Shown here: piece after piece, positions 47,545 through 55,787 of the stretch
How the letters are laid out: each line of letters begins with the position of its first letter
Position numbering within the stretch: position 1 is the first letter of the stretch
Assembly: GCA_016839165.1 (NCBI GenBank)
Contig: CP069300.1
Coordinates: 62,001 to 126,000 of the forward strand
Origin: Bradyrhizobium sp. PSBB068
GTDB lineage: Bacteria > Pseudomonadota > Alphaproteobacteria > Rhizobiales > Xanthobacteraceae
DNA: 64,000 nt
Direction: 5' to 3'
Program-made: the position numbers and the translations under genes
Notes under the pieces: model-generated
What the model saw: the letters and a program-made list of their open reading frames with translations, nothing else
The model's database searches: none
What the model was told of the DNA's origin: nothing

Positions 47545-48699
47545 ATGGCCCAACAGCAGATAATTTTCAAATTGGCAGAAAGGTGCAATATTAATTGCAC
47601 CTACTGCTATTACTTCCACGGCGGCGAACGAGATTTTCTAAGTAAGCCCGCAAGAACAAAGGCAGATGTCGGAGATGCGCTGAGCGATTACCTCAAGCGT
47701 ACTTTGGCCGCTGGAGAGATAGATAAAGCGCAAGTAATTTTCCACGGTGGAGAGCCGTTGCTTTACGGGAAGAGGCGGTTCGACGCTTTATGCAGCAAAT
47801 TGCGATCTGACATCGATTCCCCATCCCTGGATTTATGCCTTCAAACAAACGCAACACTGATCGATAGCGAGTGGATTGGAATTTTTGAGCAACATGATGT
47901 GAAAGTTTGCACGTCCTTAGACGGTCCTCAATCTGTGCACGATTCATTTCGTGTTGATCATAGGGGACGAGGGACGTACCAGAACGTTCGGCGTGGAATT
48001 GATTTGTTGATCGAGGCTAAGAGAGCGGGCAGACTTTCAAGCGTGGCTTGCCTCAGCGTCATTCAGCCAAAATTCTCCGGGAGGGACGTTTTCATCCATC
48101 TAGTAAATGAAGTTGGGTTTGATCAACTCGACTTTTTATTCCCGGATGTCACGCATGACAATTTCACTGGGGATTCGAAGTCATATGGCCGCTTTTTGAT
48201 TGAGGCGTTCGACGAGTGGTTCGCCCAGGACAATCCGGTCGTGAACATACGTGTGCTTCGCTCGACGATGTCGGTACTTCTGGGAGGCAAGTCGTACCTG
48301 GCTGGGTTTGGCTCGAGCCAGCCAGACGCCTTTACTGTTCGCTCGGATGGCGCTGTTGAGCTGGACGATTTCCTGAGAGTCTGTGGCCTAGACGTTGTGG
48401 ATACGGGCCTTACTCTTAAAGACCTGCAGCGCACGGAACTGCGTTCGCTGATCTCAGCTCGAGCTCTCGACGCTCAATTTAGTAACCTACCATTGAAATG
48501 TGCTGACTGTGACGTGGCGGGCGCTTGCAAGGGAGGCCAAATCTCTCACCGCTTCAAAGCGGGAAATGGCTTCGAAGAACGATCGGTTTTCTGTGAGGGG
48601 CTGTATGATCTCTTTGTGCATGTTGCGAAAGCATTGGTCGAGGCAGGCGTAGCCAGTCAGTCTGTTGTTGGACTTTCTCGTCTAGAGATCGTCCAGTAG
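47545..48699 (+). CDS. radical SAM/SPASM-like peptide maturase
   Basis: 384 residues. The 4Fe-4S motif CxxxCxxC is CNINCTYC (C14, C18, C21), followed by FHGGEPLLYG and the barrel region LQTNATLID and TSLDGPQSVHD. The C-terminal part has CADCDVAGAC (C319, C322, C328) and C350, an auxiliary-cluster region like SPASM though lacking the usual fourth close Cys. Size and layout match cyclophane-forming maturases of the GrrM/XyeB/FxsB/DarE type. It starts 3 nt after the precursor stop, so translation is probably coupled. No protease or exporter gene is adjacent. Confidence 0.88.
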   Translation: MAQQQIIFKLAERCNINCTYCYYFHGGERDFLSKPARTKADVGDALSDYLKRTLAAGEIDKAQVIFHGGEPLLYGKRRFDALCSKLRSDIDSPSLDLCLQTNATLIDSEWIGIFEQHDVKVCTSLDGPQSVHDSFRVDHRGRGTYQNVRRGIDLLIEAKRAGRLSSVACLSVIQPKFSGRDVFIHLVNEVGFDQLDFLFPDVTHDNFTGDSKSYGRFLIEAFDEWFAQDNPVVNIRVLRSTMSVLLGGKSYLAGFGSSQPDAFTVRSDGAVELDDFLRVCGLDVVDTGLTLKDLQRTELRSLISARALDAQFSNLPLKCADCDVAGACKGGQISHRFKAGNGFEERSVFCEGLYDLFVHVAKALVEAGVASQSVVGLSRLEIVQ

Positions 48700-48794
48700 T
48701 CCGGCGGACGCTGATAAGCGAGCCAGACAACACGGCTATCCCGTGGAACATGAGGAATGCTGTTAGCGCCTCCTCCAGGAAGGTTAAATCAAGC

Positions 48795-49025
48795 CTAACG
48801 AGCTTTCCGGCTTGCCTTGTGTGTATTCAGAAATTCAGCCGGTTCAACCTCGAGCGTCGCAGCAAGCTTCTCGATAATCTTTAAGCTGGCGTAGAACACG
48901 CCCTTCTCAAGCTGGCTCAAATAACTCCGGCTAATACCCGCCTCATAGGCGAGGTCATCCTGCGAGAGGCCCTTCGCATTCCTTATGCGCCGTAGATTTG
49001 TGGCGAACACTTCCCGCAGGTCCAT
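48795..49025 (-). CDS. XRE-family helix-turn-helix regulator
   Basis: 76 residues, essentially a single HTH domain: FATNLRRIRNAKGLSQDDLAY, then EAGISRSYLSQLEKG and a short basic tail. MDLREVF at 49025 is preferred since the in-frame start at 49037 would lie about six bases from the predicted transcript start. It reads away from the palindromic double promoter shared with the lipoprotein gene, so autorepression is likely. It could also control the RiPP genes, but no matching operator was seen there. Confidence 0.85.
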   Translation of the reverse strand: MDLREVFATNLRRIRNAKGLSQDDLAYEAGISRSYLSQLEKGVFYASLKIIEKLAATLEVEPAEFLNTHKASRKAR

Positions 49026-49043
49026 GCAGGGAAGCATCGAGTG

Positions 49044-49078
49044 TTGTTCAATATATCACACCTCGATATACTGAACAA
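49044..49078. promoter_or_regulatory. palindromic double promoter/operator between XRE and lipoprotein genes
   Basis: Plus strand: TTGTTC (49044-49049), 17 bases, TATACT (49067-49072). Minus strand: TTGTTC (49078-49073), 17 bases, TATATT (49055-49050). The whole is an inverted repeat with 12-bp arms GTTCA[A/G]TATATC at 49046-49057 and 49065-49076. One repressor dimer here would block both promoters. Confidence 0.65.
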
Positions 49079-49136
49079 AATGTGCTATGCCGCTCGTTGT
49101 TAGCTTCTTTTGTTGAGCGACGGGGGCAATTTGAAA

Positions 49137-49787
49137 ATGCGCTACTTGCCGCTACTTTCGGTCTTAATGCTTGCGGGCTGCAATTCCGGAGATCTCACTT
49201 GCGACTCTCCGCAAGTCACTACGGTCGTGACCGATATTGCCATGAAGGGCAAAGGCAGCATGTACACCGCAGCGAGAACTGCGCTGCCGTCTGTGGTTGA
49301 TCCATCTACGTGGTCAACGTTGGAGGCCGAAGCGAAGCAGATTAGCCGCAAGATCCAAGCAGCAAAAGTGCGGTGCGGCAACTCTAGTATGGTGTGCGAG
49401 GATATGAGCGTCACGCCCACGTTGGCTGCATTTCGTAATATCAACTATAATGGATCAAGGCCGATGACTGCGGCCGAAGTGGCGTATTACAGCTCCAACT
49501 TCCTGCCTTTGTTCGATCAATTGCGATCCCTTCAAGACAAGCGGAAGGCGATTCAGGAAGAGGCTCGGATCAAAGAAGAAACTCAATTAGCGGAGTTCGA
49601 TAAATCAGTTCGGTATGAACTCGGCCTTATCCGACCGCAGCAGAAAAACGAGCAGACTGGTGCAATTGCGTGCGAAGGTCGACTGTCAATGCATGCTTCA
49701 ACTGGGACTTGGTATCGTGAAGTGTTCTACACAGCCGAGCGAACGACGGATGGCAACGTCTTTGTTCGAGCGCAAAAGTCGGATTGA
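49137..49787 (+). CDS. hypothetical lipoprotein
   Basis: 216 residues. MRYLPLLSVLMLAGCNSGD has a lipobox (LAGC), so it is probably lipid-anchored. The mature protein has helical coiled-coil-like segments (LEAEAKQISRKIQAAKVRC; KRKAIQEEARIKEETQLAEF) and several Cys. I recognise no family; it is possibly an immunity or entry-exclusion-type envelope protein, but that is a guess. Its stop is five bases before the inverted left-end copy begins at 49793. Expressed from the double promoter opposite the XRE gene. Confidence 0.7.
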   Translation: MRYLPLLSVLMLAGCNSGDLTCDSPQVTTVVTDIAMKGKGSMYTAARTALPSVVDPSTWSTLEAEAKQISRKIQAAKVRCGNSSMVCEDMSVTPTLAAFRNINYNGSRPMTAAEVAYYSSNFLPLFDQLRSLQDKRKAIQEEARIKEETQLAEFDKSVRYELGLIRPQQKNEQTGAIACEGRLSMHASTGTWYREVFYTAERTTDGNVFVRAQKSD

Positions 49788-49792
49788 CGAGA

Positions 49793-50080
49793 CAGCATCC
49801 CCGTTGAGGTCTTGCCGTGCGCATGATCCCGCTCACGGAAGCGGATGTACTCGTCGATGACAGTCGAGAATAATTTGGATTTTGGCGGCAAGCCCTGCTC
49901 GGCTCGGTGTTCCATTTGGAACAGCAGCCGACGGCCTGTTTGAACGGCAGTCTCCTCAACTGTCGTCTTCAAAGACCGAGTTACATATTTCCCCGGCGAA
50001 AGTCGCAGGCGGGCGTAGTAGGTGCCGGCTCGGCGAAAAATCGTGAGCTTGCCATCTTCAAGATAGCGAGCGCCGTCCAT
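49793..50080 (-). pseudogene. truncated int copy (codons 1-96)
   Basis: Encodes MDGARYLEDGKLTIFRRAGT through KTSTGML, identical to the intact integrase, then runs into unrelated sequence that is the reverse of the lipoprotein gene end. Only the arm-binding and part of the core-binding domain would be made; it lacks every catalytic residue. If made, it might compete with Int for arm sites. Confidence 0.9.
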
Positions 50081-50207
50081 TCGTGGTGTCCCTGAAGTTC
50101 AGCAAGCACCACCAGGATTGAAATGCTTTCGAGAGTTAGACAAAAACGACCGAGTTTTGAACAGTCGAGACGCCTAACTACTTGAAATCATTGGCTAAGC
50201 GTACCGC

Positions 50208-50224
50208 CCGTGGCAGTGCTTGTA
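50208..50224 (-). other. internal att core joining right and left ends (attP-like), inverted
   Basis: On the minus strand, GTTGAAAA + TACAAGCACTGCCACGG + GCGGTACGCTTAG: the left part matches the element side of attR, and the right part matches the element side of attL. This is the junction expected in the excised circle. Confidence 0.88.
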
Positions 50225-51236
50225 TTTTCAACGGAAGTGAAATTGTGGAGTCGTTTCAACGAAGTACGAACCCTATGGTTTGCCCTGTCAATCTTTTGTC
50301 AAACGGCCTGCCTTTTCTTCAGTGCATCGTGTGCTGCTGATGCGCTCCAGCGTTGTCAGAGTCTCTGATGCGTTTCGTGGTGGGACCAGTGCTTCGGGAC
50401 ACCTAACTGCTTTGGACGCATCGTCGGGCTTCGTCGTGAGCTGCTGGGCTAAATGTACTGTTGCGTTGCTCCGATAGCGATCTGGATTTTCACAGGTGAA
50501 ATTGGCTTCGGGGGCATTCGACCGGACACGTCGTGCCGGTGGTGATGTCGATGAGCTGACGCAGCGGCCACGGCGCTTGAAATGCCAATAGACAAAGCGG
50601 GCGATAGATTAAGGCCTCAGATGAAATTAAGTTTTCGTAATGCGGCAATTGCCGGCGTCGTCGAGAGCTAAATACCAAGACTCTCCCTACAGCAAATCTC
50701 GGGTGCCAAACCTGTCGAGTTCGCAGCAAGCGAATGGAGTTCAGTGAGGACATCACGCCAAACGAGATTGGACGAGTCGCAAGCTACTGATGACACGTTG
50801 TCGGTGGCATGATGAGGGCGACGCCGCAACCTACTGCGACCCTCGAGCCGCACAGCTTCGGCCAAATGGGGCTGTGTTTGCTAGCGCTGACGAACAGGAC
50901 GTAAAAGGGAGACCGCTCAGCCACCCCTTACCGAAGAGTGTCCGCATTTGGCGTGTGTGACGGGGCTATATGCAAGCTTCCACGATCATGCTTTGGCCTG
51001 CTCGGCTGAAGTGTGATTGAAGGCAACTGCAAGATTGGACTTAGGTACTTTGGAATTGTCCTCGTGATTGTTCACCCAATCAGTGGACACGAGCGCAGCG
51101 AGTATCGTCCGCAAGGACGATTGCATTTGATTCTATGGTTTCAGGCTGAACCATCATGCTGCGGCATTGGCAGCTAATTGATCCGGCCGTCGACGATACG
51201 AAATGATCCAGTTAAGGGAGAAATGGAGCTGGGGGT
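50225..51236 (-). repeat. inverted copy of the island right end (1,012 bp), no gene seen
   Basis: Reverse complement of 59102-60113. Short readings in it do not look like genes. As an integrase-proximal end it may hold Int/IHF arm sites, which I could not delimit. It stops eight bases before the SIR2 gene stop. Confidence 0.92.
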
Positions 51237-51244
51237 ACTTTTGC

Positions 51245-52120
51245 TTATACTCCTGCTGGTATTGCACCGGTTAAATCGGCTCGAGCACTCTCCACCTGAT
51301 CGAGCAAATTTTGTAGCTCGCCTTTTAGGTCGTCATGGTCAGGACCATACTCAATCACAGCTATGTTGTACGTTGCCCGCCAATCACGAATCATGAATTC
51401 ATGCTTGCCCTGTTTTATGAGCGCATAATGAGGCTTACTTTGACGCCCCGATATTCGGACATCCTCAAGCAACAGGAGGATGTCAGGATCCTCTAGGCCG
51501 CAGCCGATGAAAACAATCGTGTTCGTTAAAAAGATTGCTCTCAGAACATCATAGAACCTTGGATAGTCTCTTTTCGCCTCGTGATATTGAGCCTTAGTGA
51601 AGATCATTTCATCGATTTTGTCGATGGTGCCATGCGCCTTCACGATGAGCCTCGTATCGGATCGAAGCTCATCAGCTAGAATTGCTGCTCTATAATCTAT
51701 GATTTTAAATGCATCCATTCCACCTGGAGCCGAAAAGCAATACCGTTCATAGATCTTATCAAAATTGGTCGTGATCACTATTCGAGCATCGAGAGCATTG
51801 ATGATGCGATGTAGTTCGCTGGGCTCAAAGTGAGGGCTATTGAAATGGCTATCTAGGAATGCGTGATAGTCCGCTTGATCGGACAGATCCTTAATCGCTT
51901 GAAGCGCTACTAGAAGCTTTCCTTCCGATATCAAAGCGTCTACCGCCGCACGCTTTGTCGGATCTTTCACCAAAGAGCAAGCCGCTGAAAGAAAGGTCTT
52001 CCAGTCCGGCGGTCGATTACCAGCCGGATTGCTGGCGGTAGCAGATACGCCAGCACCCAGGAAGAGAACACATCGCCCTTTGGCGATTTCGTTTATCAAG
52101 GTTGAGGGCCAGTCGATCAT
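51245..52120 (-). CDS. SIR2-like NADase-fold protein, probable defence effector
   Basis: 291 residues of the SIR2-like (SIR2_2) family. FLGAGVSATA (22-26 GAGVS), ITTNFDK (N119) and KAHGTID (H163) give the NAD-binding loop and the Asn/His pair, all intact, so NAD hydrolysis is plausible. IVFIGCGLEDPDILLLL is typical of defence SIR2 proteins, which deplete NAD in infected cells. It overlaps the upstream ParA-like gene by 4 bp, so the pair is one unit. The C-terminal end has no extra sensor domain. Confidence 0.88.
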   Translation of the reverse strand: MIDWPSTLINEIAKGRCVLFLGAGVSATASNPAGNRPPDWKTFLSAACSLVKDPTKRAAVDALISEGKLLVALQAIKDLSDQADYHAFLDSHFNSPHFEPSELHRIINALDARIVITTNFDKIYERYCFSAPGGMDAFKIIDYRAAILADELRSDTRLIVKAHGTIDKIDEMIFTKAQYHEAKRDYPRFYDVLRAIFLTNTIVFIGCGLEDPDILLLLEDVRISGRQSKPHYALIKQGKHEFMIRDWRATYNIAVIEYGPDHDDLKGELQNLLDQVESARADLTGAIPAGV

Positions 52121-53175
52121 GGGCGCTGAACATCCGCAGCGGCTTGGCTATTCACATTGTTCAGCAAGCGATGACACACGACTTTCATCAGCTGTGCATA
52201 GTCAGCTACTTGGCGCACTTGATTCCCAACAACTGCCTTGTGTTGTGTAAGTGCGTGAATTGGCACCCGCTGTGACTGAGCAAGGGGAACCAGACTGTAG
52301 AGAAACGGGATGTGTCCCAGTTCTAGATCTTCGAACTTCAAAAAGTCAGGTATAAAGGCGCCGAGGCTTTCTTGCACCGTCTCAGGGATATCTTGAATTA
52401 TTTCGTCATAAGCCTTTACCGGACGGGCCTTTTCTTTGAATTTTCGTTTGACATACTGCTGAACTGAATATCCGGCCAAACGAAATTTTACACTCGTGTC
52501 CACGATTCCAGAAAATTCGCTCAGTATCGTCTCGTTCTTTCGCTTGAGATTAGCGACAGCTCTCTCATAGTCATCCGACCAACTCTTGATCCATGCGGAG
52601 ATATTCCGGATGCCCAAGAGGCTGAAAATGTCGGACCCGAATGGCGTGACGATGTAATCACAGCTCAACAGAATTGTACGATTTAGGGCGCCGAGCGACG
52701 GACCAACATCGAAAACAATGAGGTCATATCGGTCGCCGATTGAATGAAGCAACTGCGACATCCAGTTGCTGATTCTATAGCCCCGGATCGGATCGGCGCC
52801 TTGCAGATCGCTCCAAGCTTGACTGAGCCGATCTTCAACAAGGGACATATTGGGATGCCCTGCGATTAGGTCGGTCTTGTAAGCGTTTTCTGATGACCTC
52901 ACGGGCTCGAATGTCCCTTCGATCGAAGGCTCGCCTCGCTCTAGTGGTTTAAGGTAGTGATAAAGCGTCTTTCGAGCGCTGAAACGATCCCAGTAGATTT
53001 CACCCAGCAGATCCTCCTCGAGGACCGACTGAGTTGCATTGCATTGCGGATCACCATCCACTAGCAGCACCCTCTTGCCGAGGTGCATGTTCAGGTAAGA
53101 AACGACGTTGCAGGCTAGGGTCGTCTTCCCAACGCCGCCTTTATTATTGAAAAAGACGATTGTCTTGGCGGTCAA
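52117..53175 (-). CDS. ParA/MinD-type ATPase paired with SIR2
   Basis: 352 residues. The deviant Walker A NKGGVGKTTLACN is at 11-23, VDGDPQCNATQ follows as switch region and DLIVFDVGPSLGALNR is Walker B. The C-terminal half (about 250-352) is longer than in plasmid ParA and unlike it. No ParB-like gene or centromere-like array is adjacent, whereas the SIR2 gene overlaps by 4 bp, pointing to a sensor or regulatory role in defence rather than partition; that is inference. Divergent from the restriction endonuclease. Confidence 0.88.
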   Translation of the reverse strand: MTAKTIVFFNNKGGVGKTTLACNVVSYLNMHLGKRVLLVDGDPQCNATQSVLEEDLLGEIYWDRFSARKTLYHYLKPLERGEPSIEGTFEPVRSSENAYKTDLIAGHPNMSLVEDRLSQAWSDLQGADPIRGYRISNWMSQLLHSIGDRYDLIVFDVGPSLGALNRTILLSCDYIVTPFGSDIFSLLGIRNISAWIKSWSDDYERAVANLKRKNETILSEFSGIVDTSVKFRLAGYSVQQYVKRKFKEKARPVKAYDEIIQDIPETVQESLGAFIPDFLKFEDLELGHIPFLYSLVPLAQSQRVPIHALTQHKAVVGNQVRQVADYAQLMKVVCHRLLNNVNSQAAADVQRP

Positions 53176-53297
53176 TGGCGACCTCTATCTCTGATTGTAC
53201 CAAACGACATCAGACGTGGACGGAAGAATCAAGCTGATAAGTAGCCGTTTTCCATAGGTTTCAAATTGATAAAAAGGATGATATTCCTCGCCTTGGA

Positions 53298-54197
53298 TTG
53301 GGCGAGAGGCATTTTGTGCAAATCTTCTTCCGAAAGACTTCCTCGATTGGTAACTCACAAACAGAGAAGCGTCTGTCCAGCGACGTGCAGATAGCTCTGC
53401 GCTATGTGAAGAGTTCAAACGAAGATTTCGTTGTGAACGATAGCGCCTGGTACTGGAAAAATCCTGCGGGCAAGGCAAAGCCCTCCGTAACCAACTCGGC
53501 AAAGTTTATTACGGGGCGCTTCCAGTCAAAGTTACGGGAGCTCGGTTGGGCCACTGACAAGACGATCCTTGATCAAGAAATCGACGGATACCTTGAGGTC
53601 GAAGACGAGTTCGCACTCTACCGCTTGGAAGCGAGCCGCCTTATTGAGCTGTTGCAGGCCTATGAAAAGCTCTCGGGAGCATCAGCGGGTCCAATCGCAA
53701 CGTCAATCCATCAGAGTTATTGTCTTCGAGCGTCGCCTGGGTTGATCCCGGCGCTCAAGGGTTTGGAACATTTCTTCAGTCGTAGTGATGCCAAGACCAC
53801 TTTTCGGTGCGGCGTGGAGTTTGAAACGGGGAATATTGCAAGTTCGTTTCGAGCAGCAATGAAGTTGGACTATCTTTTCAAAGAGAAGGCGCTCGATCTC
53901 GGCATCTTCATTACTTCGAATGACAAAGCAAATTGCGCTGCCCGCATATGGCCTGTCTCGAATCGCAACGGCAGTTTCCAGGAATTGGACAGGCGCAATT
54001 TTAGCGAGGCTGTCACAATCCCATTGTGGGAGATCGGCTTTGCGCCGGATCGGTTCGATGCGAATGCAAAGTACCTCGCCGAGGACGGCTCTCTCTACGA
54101 GATGAATGCTACTGGGAAGCAAGAAAGGATCGATTCAGTCCTGTACGATCAATATTCAGACATCAGGGGGCATATCAAACTTAAGCCGGTTGATTAA
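53298..54197 (+). CDS. BglII/BstYI-like type II restriction endonuclease
   Basis: 299 residues from TTG 53298. CGVEFETGNIASSFRAAMKL and LGIFITSNDKANC resemble the catalytic core of the BglII/BstYI group (target AGATCT/RGATCY), with Glu residues placed for a PD-(D/E)XK-like site. The frame is open upstream to 53241 (FQIDKKDDIPRLGLGERHF) with no standard start, so the true start is uncertain. Convergent with, and overlapping by 4 bp, the methyltransferase gene. Confidence 0.75.
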   Translation: MGERHFVQIFFRKTSSIGNSQTEKRLSSDVQIALRYVKSSNEDFVVNDSAWYWKNPAGKAKPSVTNSAKFITGRFQSKLRELGWATDKTILDQEIDGYLEVEDEFALYRLEASRLIELLQAYEKLSGASAGPIATSIHQSYCLRASPGLIPALKGLEHFFSRSDAKTTFRCGVEFETGNIASSFRAAMKLDYLFKEKALDLGIFITSNDKANCAARIWPVSNRNGSFQELDRRNFSEAVTIPLWEIGFAPDRFDANAKYLAEDGSLYEMNATGKQERIDSVLYDQYSDIRGHIKLKPVD

Positions 54198-55078
54198 TCC
54201 TCAACGTGATCGTCGTTGCGGTGATGTTTGATTTCCGCATCTTCCAGCCGGTCGACAATTACATCACAAAAATCCAACTCGATGCCAAGCCAACGGCGGT
54301 GCTTCTTTTCGCAAACTGCGAAGGTAGTTCCACTGCCACCGAAGGGGTCAAGGACGACGTCTCCCGCACGGGTGGATAGCTCCACTACTCGATCTACCAG
54401 CCGAGTAGACAGCGCATTGGCTCTCCGGTTCTTTGATTTGAATTTCCAGTGGCGAACAGGGGGGATGTCGGTCCACACGTCTTTTAGGTTTACCCCGTTC
54501 GGGTGCATGGCGTGTCGATGCCCCCCGTAGTCTCTGATCTCCTTACCGCAGTGCCGGCATAACTCGATGGGAGTTCTAATTTTTCTGAAGGTCTTGGGCT
54601 TGCCCTTGGAAAAATACAGAAGGCTGTAGTGACTTGGATAAAGACGCCCAGGAATTGGGAGAGAGCTTTTGAAGTCCACAGCAATGTCGTGTCGGAAGTC
54701 GAGCCCCCGATTCATCAGGTAGGCGCCGATCAATATGTTCCAGCGAGGAATATTGTAGATGAATAAGGACCCGCCTGGCTTGAGGACCCGTACACATTCT
54801 TCAATCCAAGCGTAGCACCAATTCAGATACTCTTCGGAGGATCGATTGTCGTTGGAGCGGCTCCCATATTGCTTGTTGAGGTTGAACGGCGGGTCCGCAA
54901 ATACGGTATCAACGCATTCGTCTCTCAGAAGCGGCAGCACATCGAGGCAGTCTCCCTCGAAAAGGGCACCTAGGTCAGTCTTGTAGACGGGACGAGCACT
55001 ATTTTTTTTCGCTAGGAAATCAGCAGCATTGAAGCGTGCCTCATGAAAGACGAATCCCTTTTGAACAGCAGTGCTCAT
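54194..55078 (-). CDS. site-specific DNA methyltransferase (beta class)
   Basis: 294 residues. Catalytic motif IV is ADPPFNLNKQYG and the SAM motif I is DPFGGSGTT near the C terminus, the order of beta-class enzymes. DPPF suggests N6-adenine methylation. A Cys pair (CRHCGKE) in the middle forms a small insert. It probably protects the site cut by the neighbouring endonuclease. Whether the modification is m6A or m4C is not certain, as BglII-type enzymes are paired with m4C in some hosts. Confidence 0.9.
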   Translation of the reverse strand: MSTAVQKGFVFHEARFNAADFLAKKNSARPVYKTDLGALFEGDCLDVLPLLRDECVDTVFADPPFNLNKQYGSRSNDNRSSEEYLNWCYAWIEECVRVLKPGGSLFIYNIPRWNILIGAYLMNRGLDFRHDIAVDFKSSLPIPGRLYPSHYSLLYFSKGKPKTFRKIRTPIELCRHCGKEIRDYGGHRHAMHPNGVNLKDVWTDIPPVRHWKFKSKNRRANALSTRLVDRVVELSTRAGDVVLDPFGGSGTTFAVCEKKHRRWLGIELDFCDVIVDRLEDAEIKHHRNDDHVED

Positions 55079-55223
55079 TGAATGTAAGTTTCGTTATCCT
55101 CTAGGCGTAACCAGTCAGGCACCCGACCAAGAACAGATATAGAACCTGACTGGCTATGCAACTGCCAGATTGGCAATTTCGGTGGAAGACTCTCGAAAGT
55201 CTATCCGTGGAATCGACTGGACG

Positions 55224-55661
55224 TTAGGCAGCCCTACGGGGCGGCACCGGACGAGCCGACTTGCTCGTTTCGCTTAGCTGAGAATCAAGCTCGCCAGCTC
55301 GCACCGCCTTGATCAGCGCATCGATCACGGCGGGCAGCTTGTCCAATGAGCCAACGGCAATTGCTGCCTTACCCTTCTCGAACTCGATGCGCTTCGATCC
55401 GACCTTCACGGTCATCACGCAGGCACCGCTCTGATCCTGCTGCCACCACTTACTGGTGCGCAGGGGCTTCTCGACCAGCACCTTCTCGCCGCCCTCTTTC
55501 TTCTCCCAGCGCTTGATGCGTCGCTGGTATAGGGGATCGGCGAGCAACTTCTTCTGGTCTTCCAAACGGGACACCATGCGTTCCCGCTTCATGATCAGTG
55601 GGTCTGAGCTGGGCTTGGGCTGCGGCACGAAAGTAAGGGACTTCAAGATAGGGGACGACAT
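55224..55661 (-). CDS. hypothetical protein (DUF6641-like)
   Basis: 145 residues with AGGAG six bases before ATG 55661. It starts MSSPILKSLTFVPQPKPSSD, then RMVSRLEDQKKLLADPLYQRR, KWWQQDQSGACVMTVKVGSKRIEFEKGKAAI (seen as GACVMTVKVGSKRIEFEKG) and LPAVIDALIKAVRAGELD. I recall similar island proteins grouped as DUF6641, with no known function. It is the first minus-strand gene upstream of the methyltransferase. Confidence 0.72.
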   Translation of the reverse strand: MSSPILKSLTFVPQPKPSSDPLIMKRERMVSRLEDQKKLLADPLYQRRIKRWEKKEGGEKVLVEKPLRTSKWWQQDQSGACVMTVKVGSKRIEFEKGKAAIAVGSLDKLPAVIDALIKAVRAGELDSQLSETSKSARPVPPRRAA

Positions 55662-55787
55662 CGTGTGCTCCTGCTTTCGAATTGGACTAAGCAGGAGTCG
55701 ATCTACAGCCGTCGTTCGCACTGTCGAGCCGGAATGAAGCAGAATCAGCTGAAAAAGGTGAGTTTAAAATCTGCATAAATAACCCTG

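Larger units (their letters stand above)
49793..50224 (-). repeat. inverted copy of the island left end (432 bp)
   Basis: Reverse complement of 43866-44297, identical wherever compared: attL core, secA-mimic codons, spacer and the first 96 int codons. The match ends at GGGGATGCTG. Confidence 0.93.

Noticed and set aside
50280..50865. Short readings in the inverted right-end copy (and their twins at 59473-60058) as genes
   Set aside because: They have no start signals, no domain features and lie on both strands within an attachment-site flank; treated as non-coding.
52117..53175. ParA gene as evidence for a plasmid or partition locus
   Set aside because: No ParB gene, no centromere-like repeats and a 4-bp overlap with SIR2 argue for another role.
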